The notes under the pieces were generated by a model. That model searched no databases. It was not told the origin of the DNA and saw only the letters and a list, made by a program, of their open reading frames with translations. A stretch of 11,188 nt of DNA from Euperipatoides rowelli (Eukaryota > Onychophora > Udeonychophora > Euonychophora > Peripatopsidae), in assembly GCA_003024985.2 (NCBI GenBank), contig PXIH01S0001955.1. One strand, 5' to 3'. Below are positions 1-8,613 of this stretch, one piece after another. Numbering within the stretch: position 1 is the stretch's first letter; the number at the start of each line of letters is the position of its first letter. A program made the translations under genes and the position numbers.

Positions 1-2
1 TA

Positions 3-41
3 GGGCAACCTTATTTGTGCCTTGAGTTGCCCTGGGGCAAC
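3..41. repeat. GGGCAAC direct and inverted repeat
   Basis: GGGCAAC occurs at 3-9 and again at 35-41. Its reverse complement GTTGCCC lies at 26-32, so 26-41 can fold as a 7-bp stem with a 2-base spacer. This is a GC-rich patch in AT-rich surroundings and may be the edge of a dispersed repeat cut off by the window start. No family is recognised. Confidence 0.5.
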
Positions 42-592
42 CTAGTAGTTTATAAATTTTTCTACCCCTGTTTGGGCATTATCAACTAGTTTTTTTTTTA
101 ACAAATTTTTTATCGATTGACACGATAATCCGCCAGAGTGTTCTATATACCTACAGTAAATTTTTTATAAATATAAAAGTCCACCCCCTGTGATATTTTA
201 CATAAATAAAGATGAAGTAATATACTGTATCTAGAACAATGTTGCTAGAAGTTTTTGTCTTTGATCCTTCAAATACTTGGATGAAACAAACTACCTTTTC
301 TAACAGATAGTTTTCATTTCATTATACTATAATTATTAAATATTATGTCTTAGATTTTGGAATGAAAAATGACAAAATATTATATGAGTATATAAAAACT
401 TCATATAATGAACACTAGATTATATTGAGCCTTTTGTTGTATTTGATTCCATAAGCTTATTATTTTTTTTTAACCAGGTTATTAGAACTTAATTTTTCTT
501 ACTTTGTCATTAAATATTTTGCTTAAAAAATCACATTATTTCACCATAAATGATGGTTAATTTGTTATTGATTTTTTTTTTTTAATTGTCTT

Positions 593-684
593 CTGCCACA
601 GTGATATTTGTCGCCTAATCTCCATTACAGCCAAACATTCGCTGTAAGAAGTTGACTTAATGGCCGCCTAATGTCTGCCACAGT
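593..684. repeat. Degenerate repeat cluster with hairpin
   Basis: CTGCCACAGT occurs at 593-602 and 675-684, and CGCCTAAT occurs near 612 and 665, so the word pairs sit at different offsets (82 and 53 bases). Between them, TTACAGC (625-631) and GCTGTAA (641-647) form a perfect 7-bp stem with a 9-base loop. It looks like a rearranged short repeat. No known family is recognised. Confidence 0.5.
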
Positions 685-899
685 AAAATTTCATATCGTA
701 CATTTTATGTGCTATAAAAATTCATTTCTAAGATAAAAATAACGGATTTCAAAAGCTCTTTCTTATAATTTATAGCCTAGTGATATATTTTAGATTTGTA
801 CTAACTTATTTTCATACTAAAAAAAAAATTAGAGACGTTTTGGTACAAAAACCTACGAATGCTTGCCGGAGGAGCATGAAAATTCACTTGATTATATTT

Positions 900-947
900 G
901 TTATTAATATTTGCACAGGGTTAAATCGTGTTATTAATATTTGGACA
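900..947. repeat. 30-bp tandem duplication
   Basis: GTTATTAATATTTGCACA at 900-917 recurs at 930-947 with one substitution (C to G at the fifteenth base). The offset is exactly 30 bases, so this is a single local duplication of a 30-bp unit within the intron. No function is evident. Confidence 0.75.
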
Positions 948-1223
948 TAAATATATTTTTTTTTTAATGATATAGTACAGTGGCAGGTGAAAAAAGAAGT
1001 ACCTTTTACTAGAGTTACTGCAGTGACAGAAGACACAGGCTTTTTATTTAGTAGTATCTTAATTAATCTTGAATATTTAGCTGATGTAAATCACACTTTA
1101 CAGAAATTAATCCTATATTCTATCAAAGTTGAATGAATTTACTATGTATGAAGAACCTTACCATAAGTAAAACAAACATTTTAATATTTTCTGAAATTTA
1201 TTTTAGTGACATTTCACTCTACA

Positions 1224-1241
1224 GTACTGTAAATACAGTAC
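1224..1241. repeat. Short perfect inverted repeat GTACTGT/ACAGTAC
   Basis: GTACTGT (1224-1230) and ACAGTAC (1235-1241) pair perfectly around the 4-base loop AAAT. It contains three overlapping or adjacent copies of the TACTGTA/TACAGTA word that is over-represented in this window. Confidence 0.6.
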
Positions 1242-1790
1242 ATTTTGAATAATGTAATAACTGTTTAGAAAATTTTTTTTGTTGTCCTTTTTATTGGAGT
1301 AAATATTGCTTAAATCAATTAAAGTTATACTTATCGTTCTTTACTTTGATGAGTTTTTCATTACTGTAACCTTATAGTTATTAATATCCTTGTGACCTAC
1401 TGGAAGATTGATCATCAGTCTTTGTATTGTTCACACATCTATGTTGATGATGAAATATACCATTATTTTCTGAGTTTAACAAAGGCATTTTCATGTCTGA
1501 ATAATCCTTCACCCATCCCCCGTTTTTTAAGAAAGAGGCGGCAGGGCAAGTTGGTGAAAAATGCTCTAAACAAAATTTAAAAATCTAAATAGCAGTGTCT
1601 TAAGTTTATGTATGCTGTGAAAATAAATAAATAAGTCTTCACCTTTCTCCCCCTTAACCTAACATCTTAATTCCAAATTCTGTGATTTTTGGGGGAAGTG
1701 GACAAGTGTGGGGTAAAAATCAAAATTTATGCACAATTGATATCTTTTTCATAAACAACTAATAAAAACACATGCACTTAAATTGAAAAA

Positions 1791-1812
1791 TAATAATAAT
1801 AATAATAATAAT
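1791..1812. repeat. (AAT)n microsatellite
   Basis: A pure trinucleotide run of just over seven TAA/AAT units lies in the intron about 270 bases before the exon. It is likely polymorphic in length. Confidence 0.9.
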
Positions 1813-2054
1813 GATACTATTGTTATTAAATTCCAGAATATTTTTTATTGACAAACAAAAAAACAATTACAATTTTGAACAATCAATAAACCAAAGTTTT
1901 TATTTTATTTTTCATCAACAAATAACTAATTCAATGTAGGCCTATACTTATTAATTAATTATCAATTCTTTATTGTTAGGCTATGAATATTTAAATATAT
2001 ATATTTTTAATAATTTGTACTTAACACAATATTTTGAAGTTAAATTTTAATAAT

Positions 2055-2080
2055 TTATTTATTTTTTTATTTTTTCAAGC
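2055..2080 (+). promoter_or_regulatory. 3' splice site of the terminal cut exon
   Basis: A T-rich tract immediately precedes CAAG, whose AG occupies 2078-2079, so the exon begins at 2080 with CGACC. This is the first AG after the pyrimidine tract. The reading frame upstream of it (from an ATG at 2034) encodes only low-complexity hydrophobic residues typical of translated intron. From 2082 onward the frame becomes basic and then enters the homeodomain. The exon starts with the last two bases of a split codon (nCG), so the intron is phase 1, with the first codon base supplied by an upstream exon outside the window. The branch point cannot be assigned with confidence. Confidence 0.8.
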
Positions 2081-3056
2081 GACCAAAAGACGGAGGAACT
2101 TTGGAGATAATGACTCAGACTCGATGGAGGGGCAACAGACTTCTAGTCTGTCTATTAAGAAGCCGCGGGTGCTTTTCTCTGAGAACCAGAAGGAGGCGCT
2201 ACGGTTTGCTTATGCCCAGGATCCATATCCAAGTACGAGCACTATTGAGTTCCTGGCTGCAGAATTGAATCTCAGCCCACGAACAGTAACAAATTGGTTC
2301 CATAATCATCGAATGCGGCAAAAGCAGGTTCATCATACCAGTCCAAAATTGCCAGGAGCCGAGGATTTGACTGTTAAGAGTGAAGAACAAGATGAAGTAG
2401 GCAGCCAAGGTAGCAGCTTTTCTAGTGACTATGCGCGTCCAGAATATGTGGGTCGTGAACAAAGGCCAGAACTTCCCCGTTGGATGTTACCTACATTTGA
2501 AAGAGGACCTGAAAATTATAATTATGATGAAGGAAATAGTAATAGTACATATGGTGATAATTTAGATCTTCGGATAAGGATAAAACAAGAGCGTGTTTCA
2601 CCAGTACATGCTGATGACATGCCAGAAGACTTATCATGTGATAGATCTCGTGAATCATTACGGCCTGTAAACAAACGAAAGTCACATACGCCTCAGTGGG
2701 TAAATCCCGGACTTTTAACACGAGACAGTCACGAACCATCTCCAGATGGTGGAAGTCAGCCTCGTATTCCTATTGATGATGAAGATGAGGACAGAAAGCC
2801 ACGAGAGATCATTAATGGGGTCTGTATTGTTCAGACCCAAGACTTTGGCTCACCTGAGAGCCCTAAAAGCGTCCATATAGACACGGACATTATCGAACAA
2901 GAGAGATTAGCCAATATTGAGAGATTAGAACGAAGTATCAATCACACAGAAGAGGGTTGGGAAGGAGATTCAAAAGCAGAAACTAGGGCAAACAGTATAG
3001 AACGCCTTGAACAGAAAATCTCACAGGTCAATGAAGAACAATGGGAAGATTTTTAG
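2080..3056 (+). CDS. cut: Homeobox protein Cut/CUX, terminal coding exon (partial, 5' end outside window)
   Basis: This exon encodes the C-terminal 324 complete residues of a Cut-class homeodomain transcription factor, a nuclear DNA-binding protein usually acting as a repressor in cell-identity decisions. Numbering from the first whole codon (2082), it shows a basic KRRR patch at the start, an acidic linker, the homeodomain at about residues 25-84, then a long polar, probably disordered tail. The tail carries VKSE and IKQERVSP (sumoylation-type motifs), PEDLS (CtBP-type motif), a second basic cluster NKRK, an acidic DDEDED run followed by INGVCIVQTQDF, SP sites, and two copies of an IERLE...WE motif up to the stop. 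The translation from the ATG at 2034 is rejected as a true start because codons before 2080 are intronic. CUT repeats and the coiled coil, expected in full-length members, would be in upstream exons. The homeodomain makes the family assignment secure; the one-to-one orthology to insect cut rather than a paralogue is inferred. Confidence 0.96.
2154..2333 (+). other. Cut-class homeodomain (60 codons)
   Basis: Aligned by its WFHNHR third-helix core (Trp48 at 2295-2297), the domain has the usual key residues: Arg5, Leu16, Tyr20 in the Phe20 slot, Tyr25, Leu34, Leu40, Val45, Trp48, Phe49, Asn51, Arg53, Arg55 and Lys57. Position 50 is His (codon CAT at 2301-2303), the hallmark of Cut-class homeodomains, and it helps set DNA specificity. 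Position 47 is Asn. The segments KKPRVLFS, QKEALRFAYAQDPYP, TIEFLAAEL and TNWFHNHRMR match the pattern known from Cut proteins, and more closely Drosophila Cut than vertebrate CUX1. No residue needed for folding or DNA contact appears to be lost. Confidence 0.97.
2373..2384 (+). other. Candidate SUMO-acceptor motif VKSE
   Basis: VKSE fits the consensus of hydrophobic-Lys-any-Glu and is followed by an acidic stretch (EQDE), as in the negatively charged variant of the sumoylation motif. It lies about 13 residues after the homeodomain. The acceptor would be the Lys encoded at 2376-2378. This is a motif match only. Confidence 0.4.
2580..2603 (+). other. Candidate phosphorylation-dependent SUMO motif IKQERVSP
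   Basis: IKQERVSP matches every fixed position of the phosphorylation-dependent sumoylation motif (hydrophobic-Lys-x-Glu-x-x-Ser-Pro) known from transcription regulators such as HSF1 and MEF2. The acceptor Lys is encoded at 2583-2585 and the proline-directed Ser at 2598-2600. A repressive role through SUMO would fit a Cut protein but is inferred. Confidence 0.5.
2622..2636 (+). other. Candidate CtBP-binding motif PEDLS
   Basis: PEDLS matches the PxDLS core by which transcriptional repressors recruit the CtBP corepressor. It lies in the polar tail, only six residues beyond the IKQERVSP motif, where it would be exposed. Binding has not been shown by anything in the sequence. Confidence 0.5.
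2910..3047 (+). repeat. Duplicated C-terminal motif of the Cut protein
   Basis: The last 48 residues contain two related copies: ANIERLERSINHTEEGWE (2910-2963) and ANSIERLEQKISQVNEEQWE (2988-3047), 78 bases apart. They share A-N, IERLE, a following Ile, an acidic pair and W-E. Each could form a short amphipathic helix followed by an acidic Trp box. The second copy ends the protein (WEDF) and resembles the short conserved tail that I recall at the C-terminus of vertebrate CUX proteins (RLE...EWEF), so the first copy looks like an added duplicate. Confidence 0.75.
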
Positions 3057-3202
3057 GTCTAAAATCATAAAATATTGAGGGATCAAAAGCAAAATGGTGG
3101 CTCAAAGCATGGTGCTCGAAGGGCTTACACTCACAAAGAAAGCAAAAATTGACTATTTTACAATTTGTCGTGTTTTTCCCCTCCCATAGCGAGCATGTTT
3201 CT

Positions 3203-3226
3203 CAAAAATGCCTTTTACCATTTTTG
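3203..3226 (+). repeat. Short hairpin in proximal 3' UTR
   Basis: CAAAAATG (3203-3210) and CATTTTTG (3219-3226) form a perfect 8-bp stem with an 8-base loop, about 150 bases after the stop codon. It is AT-rich and weak, and chance is possible. Confidence 0.35.
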
Positions 3227-4135
3227 CAAAACTTGTATGTCTCGGAGTCCATTCAATTCATTGTCACATTTTACTATTAATTCCCCACATCTCACCCTAT
3301 CACACCTGCGATAATATTTTGTAAAACATTATTTTAAAAGAAAAACTATCAAATGGTACATTTTGATAAAAAAAACTCAATGTGTCTAACATAAAAAAAT
3401 TATTGTTCTAGCTATTTTAATGGGGGATATGTGAAATTACCTACATCTCTGCTAAAACTGAAGTAACAAAGTCATTTGTTTCTTTTGCATTGTATGTACT
3501 AACATTTGGGGAAAAAAAAAATCACACCTCCCTCATTGTTAAAAATCCATCAAATGGACATTTTTCTGAGGGTTCGTTAAAACGACTAAGATAAGGAAAC
3601 GTCCAACTCTGCGCTCACGTCTTGTCTAAGACAGATGCATGGACATCAAAGAACAGCCATGAATTGCCGGGTTTCTCCTATTTATGTTTTAATTCGCTTT
3701 GTTATTCTTTGTTTTTGATTTTTATTTTAATTTAATTTTTATTTTGCAGCATTTATGAAATTTGGAATGGTCTTATTTATAATCATGAGTTTTTGAAATG
3801 TGTGTATAATAAGACGATTGATAGAGTCCTGAATCAAATGTTAGTGATTTGTATGTCATTTGATTGGTCATTTTTATTATTATTATCCATTCCTGTCCAA
3901 AGCTTTACATTGCAATTATTTTAATATAATTATTTCTTAGATCTTACAGCTATGCTTTATGGTCCATTGTCCTATGTGGCTACAGTTGCTTGTTTCAAAC
4001 CTATTTTTTTTTAACGTTTTTCTTAAATGAAATTTCCTTCCCAGGATTACTTTGAAGCTTTAAATTTTTTTTTATTTTTTCTTACCAAAGCAAATATCAC
4101 CAAAAAATACTTGAATAATAATTTTACAAAAAGAA

Positions 4136-4141
4136 AATAAA
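4136..4141 (+). terminator. Candidate proximal poly(A) signal AATAAA
   Basis: This is the first AATAAA after the stop codon, in an A-rich stretch about 1.08 kb into the 3' UTR. No distinct GT-rich downstream element is seen nearby, so its use is doubtful. Confidence 0.3.
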
Positions 4142-4434
4142 AGAGAAAATTAAAGAGAATATACTTTAAGTAACATTACACGAATGTTTTGCGCTATTCC
4201 CAAATGTCTACACTTCATTAATGACATTTTTTTTTTAATATTTTCATATTTATTTTTTTACCATTGAATTGTCATAAGCCTTATTTGTTTGTTAGCTTTC
4301 TTTTTTACTATCATGAGATTCTTTTTATACCTCAGACATTTTCTATTTCTTTTTACATGTTTTTATATTCAAATGAGATTTAAACCTATTTTTTTTTTTT
4401 TTTGTAAATTTAGATTATATTTTATTATTTTGTA

Positions 4435-4488
4435 AATAAAATAAAATTATTATTCTAGCTATTAAAATCCCATTTGGAGATTAATAAA
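4435..4488 (+). terminator. Cluster of three AATAAA poly(A) signals
   Basis: AATAAA occurs at 4435-4440, 4440-4445 and 4483-4488, just after a TGTAAATA word and a long T tract. The clustering is compatible with a real cleavage region, but in DNA this rich in A and T such hexamers also arise by chance. Confidence 0.35.
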
Positions 4489-4902
4489 ACACAAATCCAT
4501 TAACGAAATTAACTTTTTTAGTATTAAAAAGAAAAGGCATACAACCTGAAAATTGTGTGCGATTCTTTCTTTTTTTGTACTTTTAGTTGCATTTTTTTTT
4601 AAAACGTAATATCTTAATAATGAGCTACATTGTATTGTACTCATATTTTAATATTTTTTGCCAGTTTTAACTTTATAAAAGTGATTAATTGTAGATATTT
4701 TAACTGCAAAGGGACATAAATTGTGGCATTACAAAATTAAACTGCAGCAGCCACGAGAAATAATTATGATTACGGTAGTCAATGTTAATTACTTTTGAAG
4801 AAAGATGGGAGATTTTTTCGCTTGCCTAAAAATTGTCCCAATTCAGTAAAATTTTTGTGAAATGTTACATTCTAAGGAAAGTCTGCACAGTTTAAAAGCA
4901 TC

Positions 4903-4919
4903 AATAAATATTAAATAAA
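4903..4919 (+). terminator. Paired AATAAA poly(A) signals
   Basis: Two hexamers lie at 4903-4908 and 4914-4919. The downstream sequence is T-rich without a clear GT element. This is an alternative 3' end candidate of low confidence. Confidence 0.25.
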
Positions 4920-5818
4920 CCTTATTCATTTAAAGACTATTCTTTACTAAAGAATTCATGCTATAATTAATGGCATTTTTACTAAGGCATTATATTTACG
5001 GAGAAGAAGTGATAGCGAGATCACAAAACAAAGTTTTCTTTTTTCTTAAATACGGCATAATGGCAGCTCTGACTTTTTAATTAGCGGAATATGTACATAT
5101 ATATTTTTTTAAATGCTATTTTTTTATTTATAATAACAGGAAGGAGTGATATGTCATATAGATATTTTTGTTTAAAAGAATATAATCTCAAATTCTGATA
5201 TTATTTTTTTTTTAATTTTATTTTGTTGTATAGTTGTATAAAGAAGAAAATGGGGGGGGATTGTTTTAAAATATATGGTTAACTACTGTGTGTGCGTATG
5301 TAATATATAATATATATACTGTATGCACAACACTGTATATACTGTATTTGATCGACACATTTTGAGAATCTCATTTGAATTTTTTTTCATTGATCCTAAC
5401 TTATGTATGTCAATATTGGTAAAATATTTTATCAATCACCTCTAAAGAAATGTTATTTATGATGTGTTTGTTTAAAAACAACACAGGAATATTAATGTGA
5501 TATTAATTTCTTGGATTTTTTTTTCCAATGATAAAATTTACCAGCTACCAAAAAAAATGTCTTAAGTATGGGGTATTACTATTTTCTTTTACTTTTTTAA
5601 TTTTCCTTCTCCCTATAGCCTGCTAATATTTGTATATTTCTTTGGTTCATATATTTCTTTTTTATTCAAGTTCATTGATATGAAGATTATTACGATGTTG
5701 TTTCCTCTTGAATATTTTTTTTTTCCTTGTAAAAAACCAAAAATGTTTTATAATCTCTAGTCCTGGGATTGTGGTTTAACAGCAGGCAGCTTAGCCTTAG
5801 TTGGACCTTTTTAAAAAA

Positions 5819-5834
5819 ATATATATATATATAT
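5819..5834. repeat. (AT)8 microsatellite
   Basis: Eight pure AT dinucleotides follow an A run. It is simple sequence with no evident function. Confidence 0.85.
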
Positions 5835-6411
5835 TACAGGATCTCAATTTTTAGAAGTCTTTTTATTTTCCTTTTTTAAAAAATTGTAATTACTATTATA
5901 TAGCTTTTTATTGCATGGGTTTGGGTGAGGGCTATGTATGAAATTATATTCAATGTGTTGTGAGTTTATTTCCTCGACCATTTGCGGTCGTTAAAAAAAA
6001 AAGAATATTAACTAAAAGTCAAAGTATATTGTTTTGATTTTTGGCTTCGGCGCGGTCACGCACAAAAAAAATCTCCTACTGATATCATTATCTGTAACGA
6101 TGTAAGAAGCCACTAATATGCTTTGTCATAATATTTTAAAGCATAAATACACAAAGAGATCATTTTATTCTTTTAGAATCCTTGATATTGTTTATATTTG
6201 AAGGATATGGACTCTAAATAGACCTTTTTGGGTGCTTTTGTAACATCTTGAACTGTAATTTGTGGTTGTACTCAAAAAGCTTATTTTAAAGCTGAAATCA
6301 TTTTGTAAAATATGCTCTTACAGTATGTAGTTATATCTCTCTCCATTCTTATTGTTTTTGTTTTTTATAAAATTTAAAAAAAAAAAAAAAAGAATATTCT
6401 ATATTCTGCAC

Positions 6412-6440
6412 AATAAATGCTTCCCACGGAAAAGTGTGCT
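6412..6440 (+). terminator. Candidate distal poly(A) site of cut
   Basis: AATAAA at 6412-6417 is followed by a CA dinucleotide at 6425-6426 and a GTGTGCT element at 6434-6440. Upstream there are TGTA words and a long A run. The order and spacing of signal, cleavage dinucleotide and GT-rich element fit an animal polyadenylation site better than the earlier hexamers do. If used, the 3' UTR would be about 3.4 kb. Priming from the genomic A run just upstream could mislead cDNA evidence here. Confidence 0.45.
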
Positions 6441-8613
6441 ATAAATCATGGGAAGTCTTCTTGTTTCCACTTCCATGGTTACTGTTACGTAGGTAACTGT
6501 AAATCCGGATGTTTCTCATTCTAAACATTTTTGCGGGTAAGCTTTCAGTGGCATTAATATTTATTTATCATTTTTTTTTTGGTTTGTTTATAAGTTTAAT
6601 TTACTTTATCATAAAAGTAAATTTAAAATATGTAAAATGGGAGCAAAATATCTTTAAAAAAAAATGTCTTTGTGTTTTATATTAAACAAATTTTTAAAAT
6701 AGCTTTATTTTTATATGAAAGTGTACAAATAAGATTTAGAATTTATTACTTGTAAAAAAAATCCCAAGACGTTTAGCTTTTCATAAATATGGTTTCCCTC
6801 TTTAGAAATGAAGAATTAAAAAAAATATATTAAAAATACAAAAAAAATAAAAATAAAGAATAAATAAACTGCTGACCCACAGGGAATTTTTTTTTTGTTT
6901 CACCATCTCTTTTAAAGAATTGCTCTTCTTCACACCAAAGATGCCATGTCAAGTCTGTGTAATCATACGTTAAACCTAAAAGGTTATGTGGTCTTTGTAA
7001 TGTTCTTACATTTTCATTGTAAATGCTCAATTTTTTTTTTTAAAGTTTGAAATGTATTTCAAAACTCAACATTGTTTGTATTTTTTTTTTTTATTGTCTA
7101 TAGATGACTTGTTCAATAGTTAGATTTTTATAACAGCTCTTCTTCGTTTCTCTGTATGTATGACTTTTTACCATTTGTAAATTAGTTATTATGTAGCTTT
7201 TTATCTTGTTGGAAAATATATCGGAAAGGGATAAAAAAAAATGGGGGATATTGTACACCCTACCCTTACATCTGATGAAATCCTGGATTATGCAGATTTA
7301 TTCCTGTAAGGTGAAACCTTTTAAATTTTTATTCAGTACGCAAATATTCTGTGGATTCCAGGTCAAAGTGTTTACTGATGCCGATTGATATTTGAATATT
7401 TCCACATTGCTGGAGATATTTAATCTACTGTATATGGTTAGTATCTTCCATGCTAGAGAGTGGTGTCTGTTTGTAAGCAGGCATTCATATTCCATTAAGT
7501 TTAATAAAGGCTGGTTTATAATCCAGTGTATCAGCTTTGTTAGACTAAGACATTATTTTTTATGTGTAATCATTTAATAGTCTAACTTAGCCAATACTTT
7601 ATAATTGATCAATGTATCTTTCAGAAAGTAACATAATTAGCCTGATGACCTTTTCATTGGCTATGGATTGTAAATCAGCCTTAATACAGACCCTATAAAG
7701 AATCATTAAAAGTCTGTCCCATTAGACTTTGTTTATAAAGAACAATGTAGTTCATTTTTTTAATTGTCATAATTTAGGCTATTCATAATCGATCATTGAA
7801 ATTTGTTTAAAAAATCAATATTGCTCAGTAATATTGCCTAAAGAAAACAAAGTTTTATAAATTGTTTCTGTTTTTTATTATACATGTATTGGTTAAATTA
7901 GAAAAAACTCTTTAATGCTATAAAAAATATGAAACAAAATATTTGAGATTAAACCATGTTAGTTTTTAGTGGAATGTTATTTTTGATAAATGATTTTGTT
8001 GTGATTACTTTTGCTAATCGCTCGATTTTTAAATGAACTTCTTACAAGTTGCAGTTTTTTCTAAATTTACTCAAAATTTTTTAAAAAATATAGTAGTTTA
8101 AAGCTACATGTCACGAACAAAATTCTTAAGCAACTCAAGAAACAATATTTCCTGGAATTAACTAAAGTTAATATGAATGGATATGAATCCTACATTTATA
8201 AGTGGAAAGCCACATAATTTTCTTTTTAGACGGATCTTTTTATGTTGAGACAAAATAGAATGTAAATGAATAAGAATTTATGGAAATTTATTAAGTTTTG
8301 ATTGTTCAGAATAGTAGCAGTATTAAATGTTAACCTATACAAAGAGACATTGTATAATATCACAAGCTATAAGTCATCGTTTTTTAAATTGCTTTCATAT
8401 TTTTCACATTTGGGTAACCCATCATCGGTCTTTTTAGGACTCGGAGTGAAAGCCAGCACTTAATGTCGAACCTGTAAATTAATATTTTACATAATATCAT
8501 ATATAAAAAATTTTAATGCGTGCAAGTTTAACCAGAGTTCCACTTGTATGATAACTCACTGATATATATTTTGTCTTTCTTCATACTATGAAAATATACA
8601 GTATGTGGATAAA
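6441..8613. other. Non-coding region, 3' UTR extension or intergenic
   Basis: No coding region is supported on either strand; the open frames here are short and lack family features. Around 6446-6500 there are imperfect inverted words (CATGGGAAGT and ACTTCCATGG, GGTTAC and GGTAAC). A further poly(A)-like arrangement lies at 7503-7530. The rest is AT-rich sequence with homopolymer runs in which I see no structure. Confidence 0.6.
7503..7530 (+). terminator. Second candidate distal poly(A) site
   Basis: AATAAA at 7503-7508 is followed 16-17 bases later by CA (7524-7525) and immediately by GTGTA (7526-7530). The spacing is good. If transcription of cut reads this far, the 3' UTR would be about 4.5 kb. 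Confidence 0.35.

Larger units (their letters stand above)
1..2079 (+). other. 3' part of an intron of the cut/CUX gene
   Basis: This stretch is AT-rich, is broken by stops in all frames and ends in a pyrimidine tract and AG directly before the Cut exon, so it reads as the tail of the preceding intron. The only open frame of note (1392-1580, 62 codons) shows no recognisable domain and is not supported as a gene. The interval holds a GGGCAAC inverted and direct repeat at its very start, a CTGCCACAGT repeat pair near 593-684, a 30-bp tandem duplication at 900-947, an (AAT)n tract at 1791-1812 and a short GTACTGT/ACAGTAC hairpin at 1224-1241. The intron start lies outside the window, so its length is unknown. 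Confidence 0.8.
3057..6426 (+). other. Probable 3' UTR of cut (distal limit uncertain)
   Basis: This region follows the TAG stop directly, has no coding potential on either strand and contains long T and A runs. There is no AATAAA until 4136, so a canonical 3' UTR would be at least about 1.1 kb. The downstream limit given here rests on the well-formed poly(A) site at 6412-6440 and is an inference. Contents worth noting are an 8-bp hairpin CAAAAATG/CATTTTTG (3203-3226), a near repeat ATCAAATGG(T)ACATTTT at 3348 and 3549, Pumilio-type TGTAAATA (4431) and TGTATATA (5334), Brd-box AGCTTTA words at 3901 and 4056, an (AT)8 run at 5819-5834, and a CGACC/GGTCG hairpin at 5975-5990 followed by an A run. 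Confidence 0.5.

Noticed and set aside
1392-1580. 62-codon open frame in the intron
   Set aside because: It has no recognisable domain, no splice-site pair framing it convincingly and AT-rich composition like its surroundings. I cannot rule out a small exon, but nothing supports it.
2034-2079. ATG at 2034 as the start of the Cut protein
   Set aside because: The 15 residues it would add are T-rich-intron translation, and a standard pyrimidine tract and AG end at 2079. The known family is far longer, with CUT repeats upstream, so this is an internal exon boundary and not a start.
2199-2739. Minus-strand open frames opposite the Cut exon
   Set aside because: They are antisense shadows of the homeodomain and tail coding sequence, with no family features.
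5975-5990. CGACC/GGTCG hairpin followed by an A run as a terminator
   Set aside because: The stem is only 5 bp, the following tract is A and not T on the sense strand, and intrinsic terminators of this type are not expected in an animal nuclear gene.
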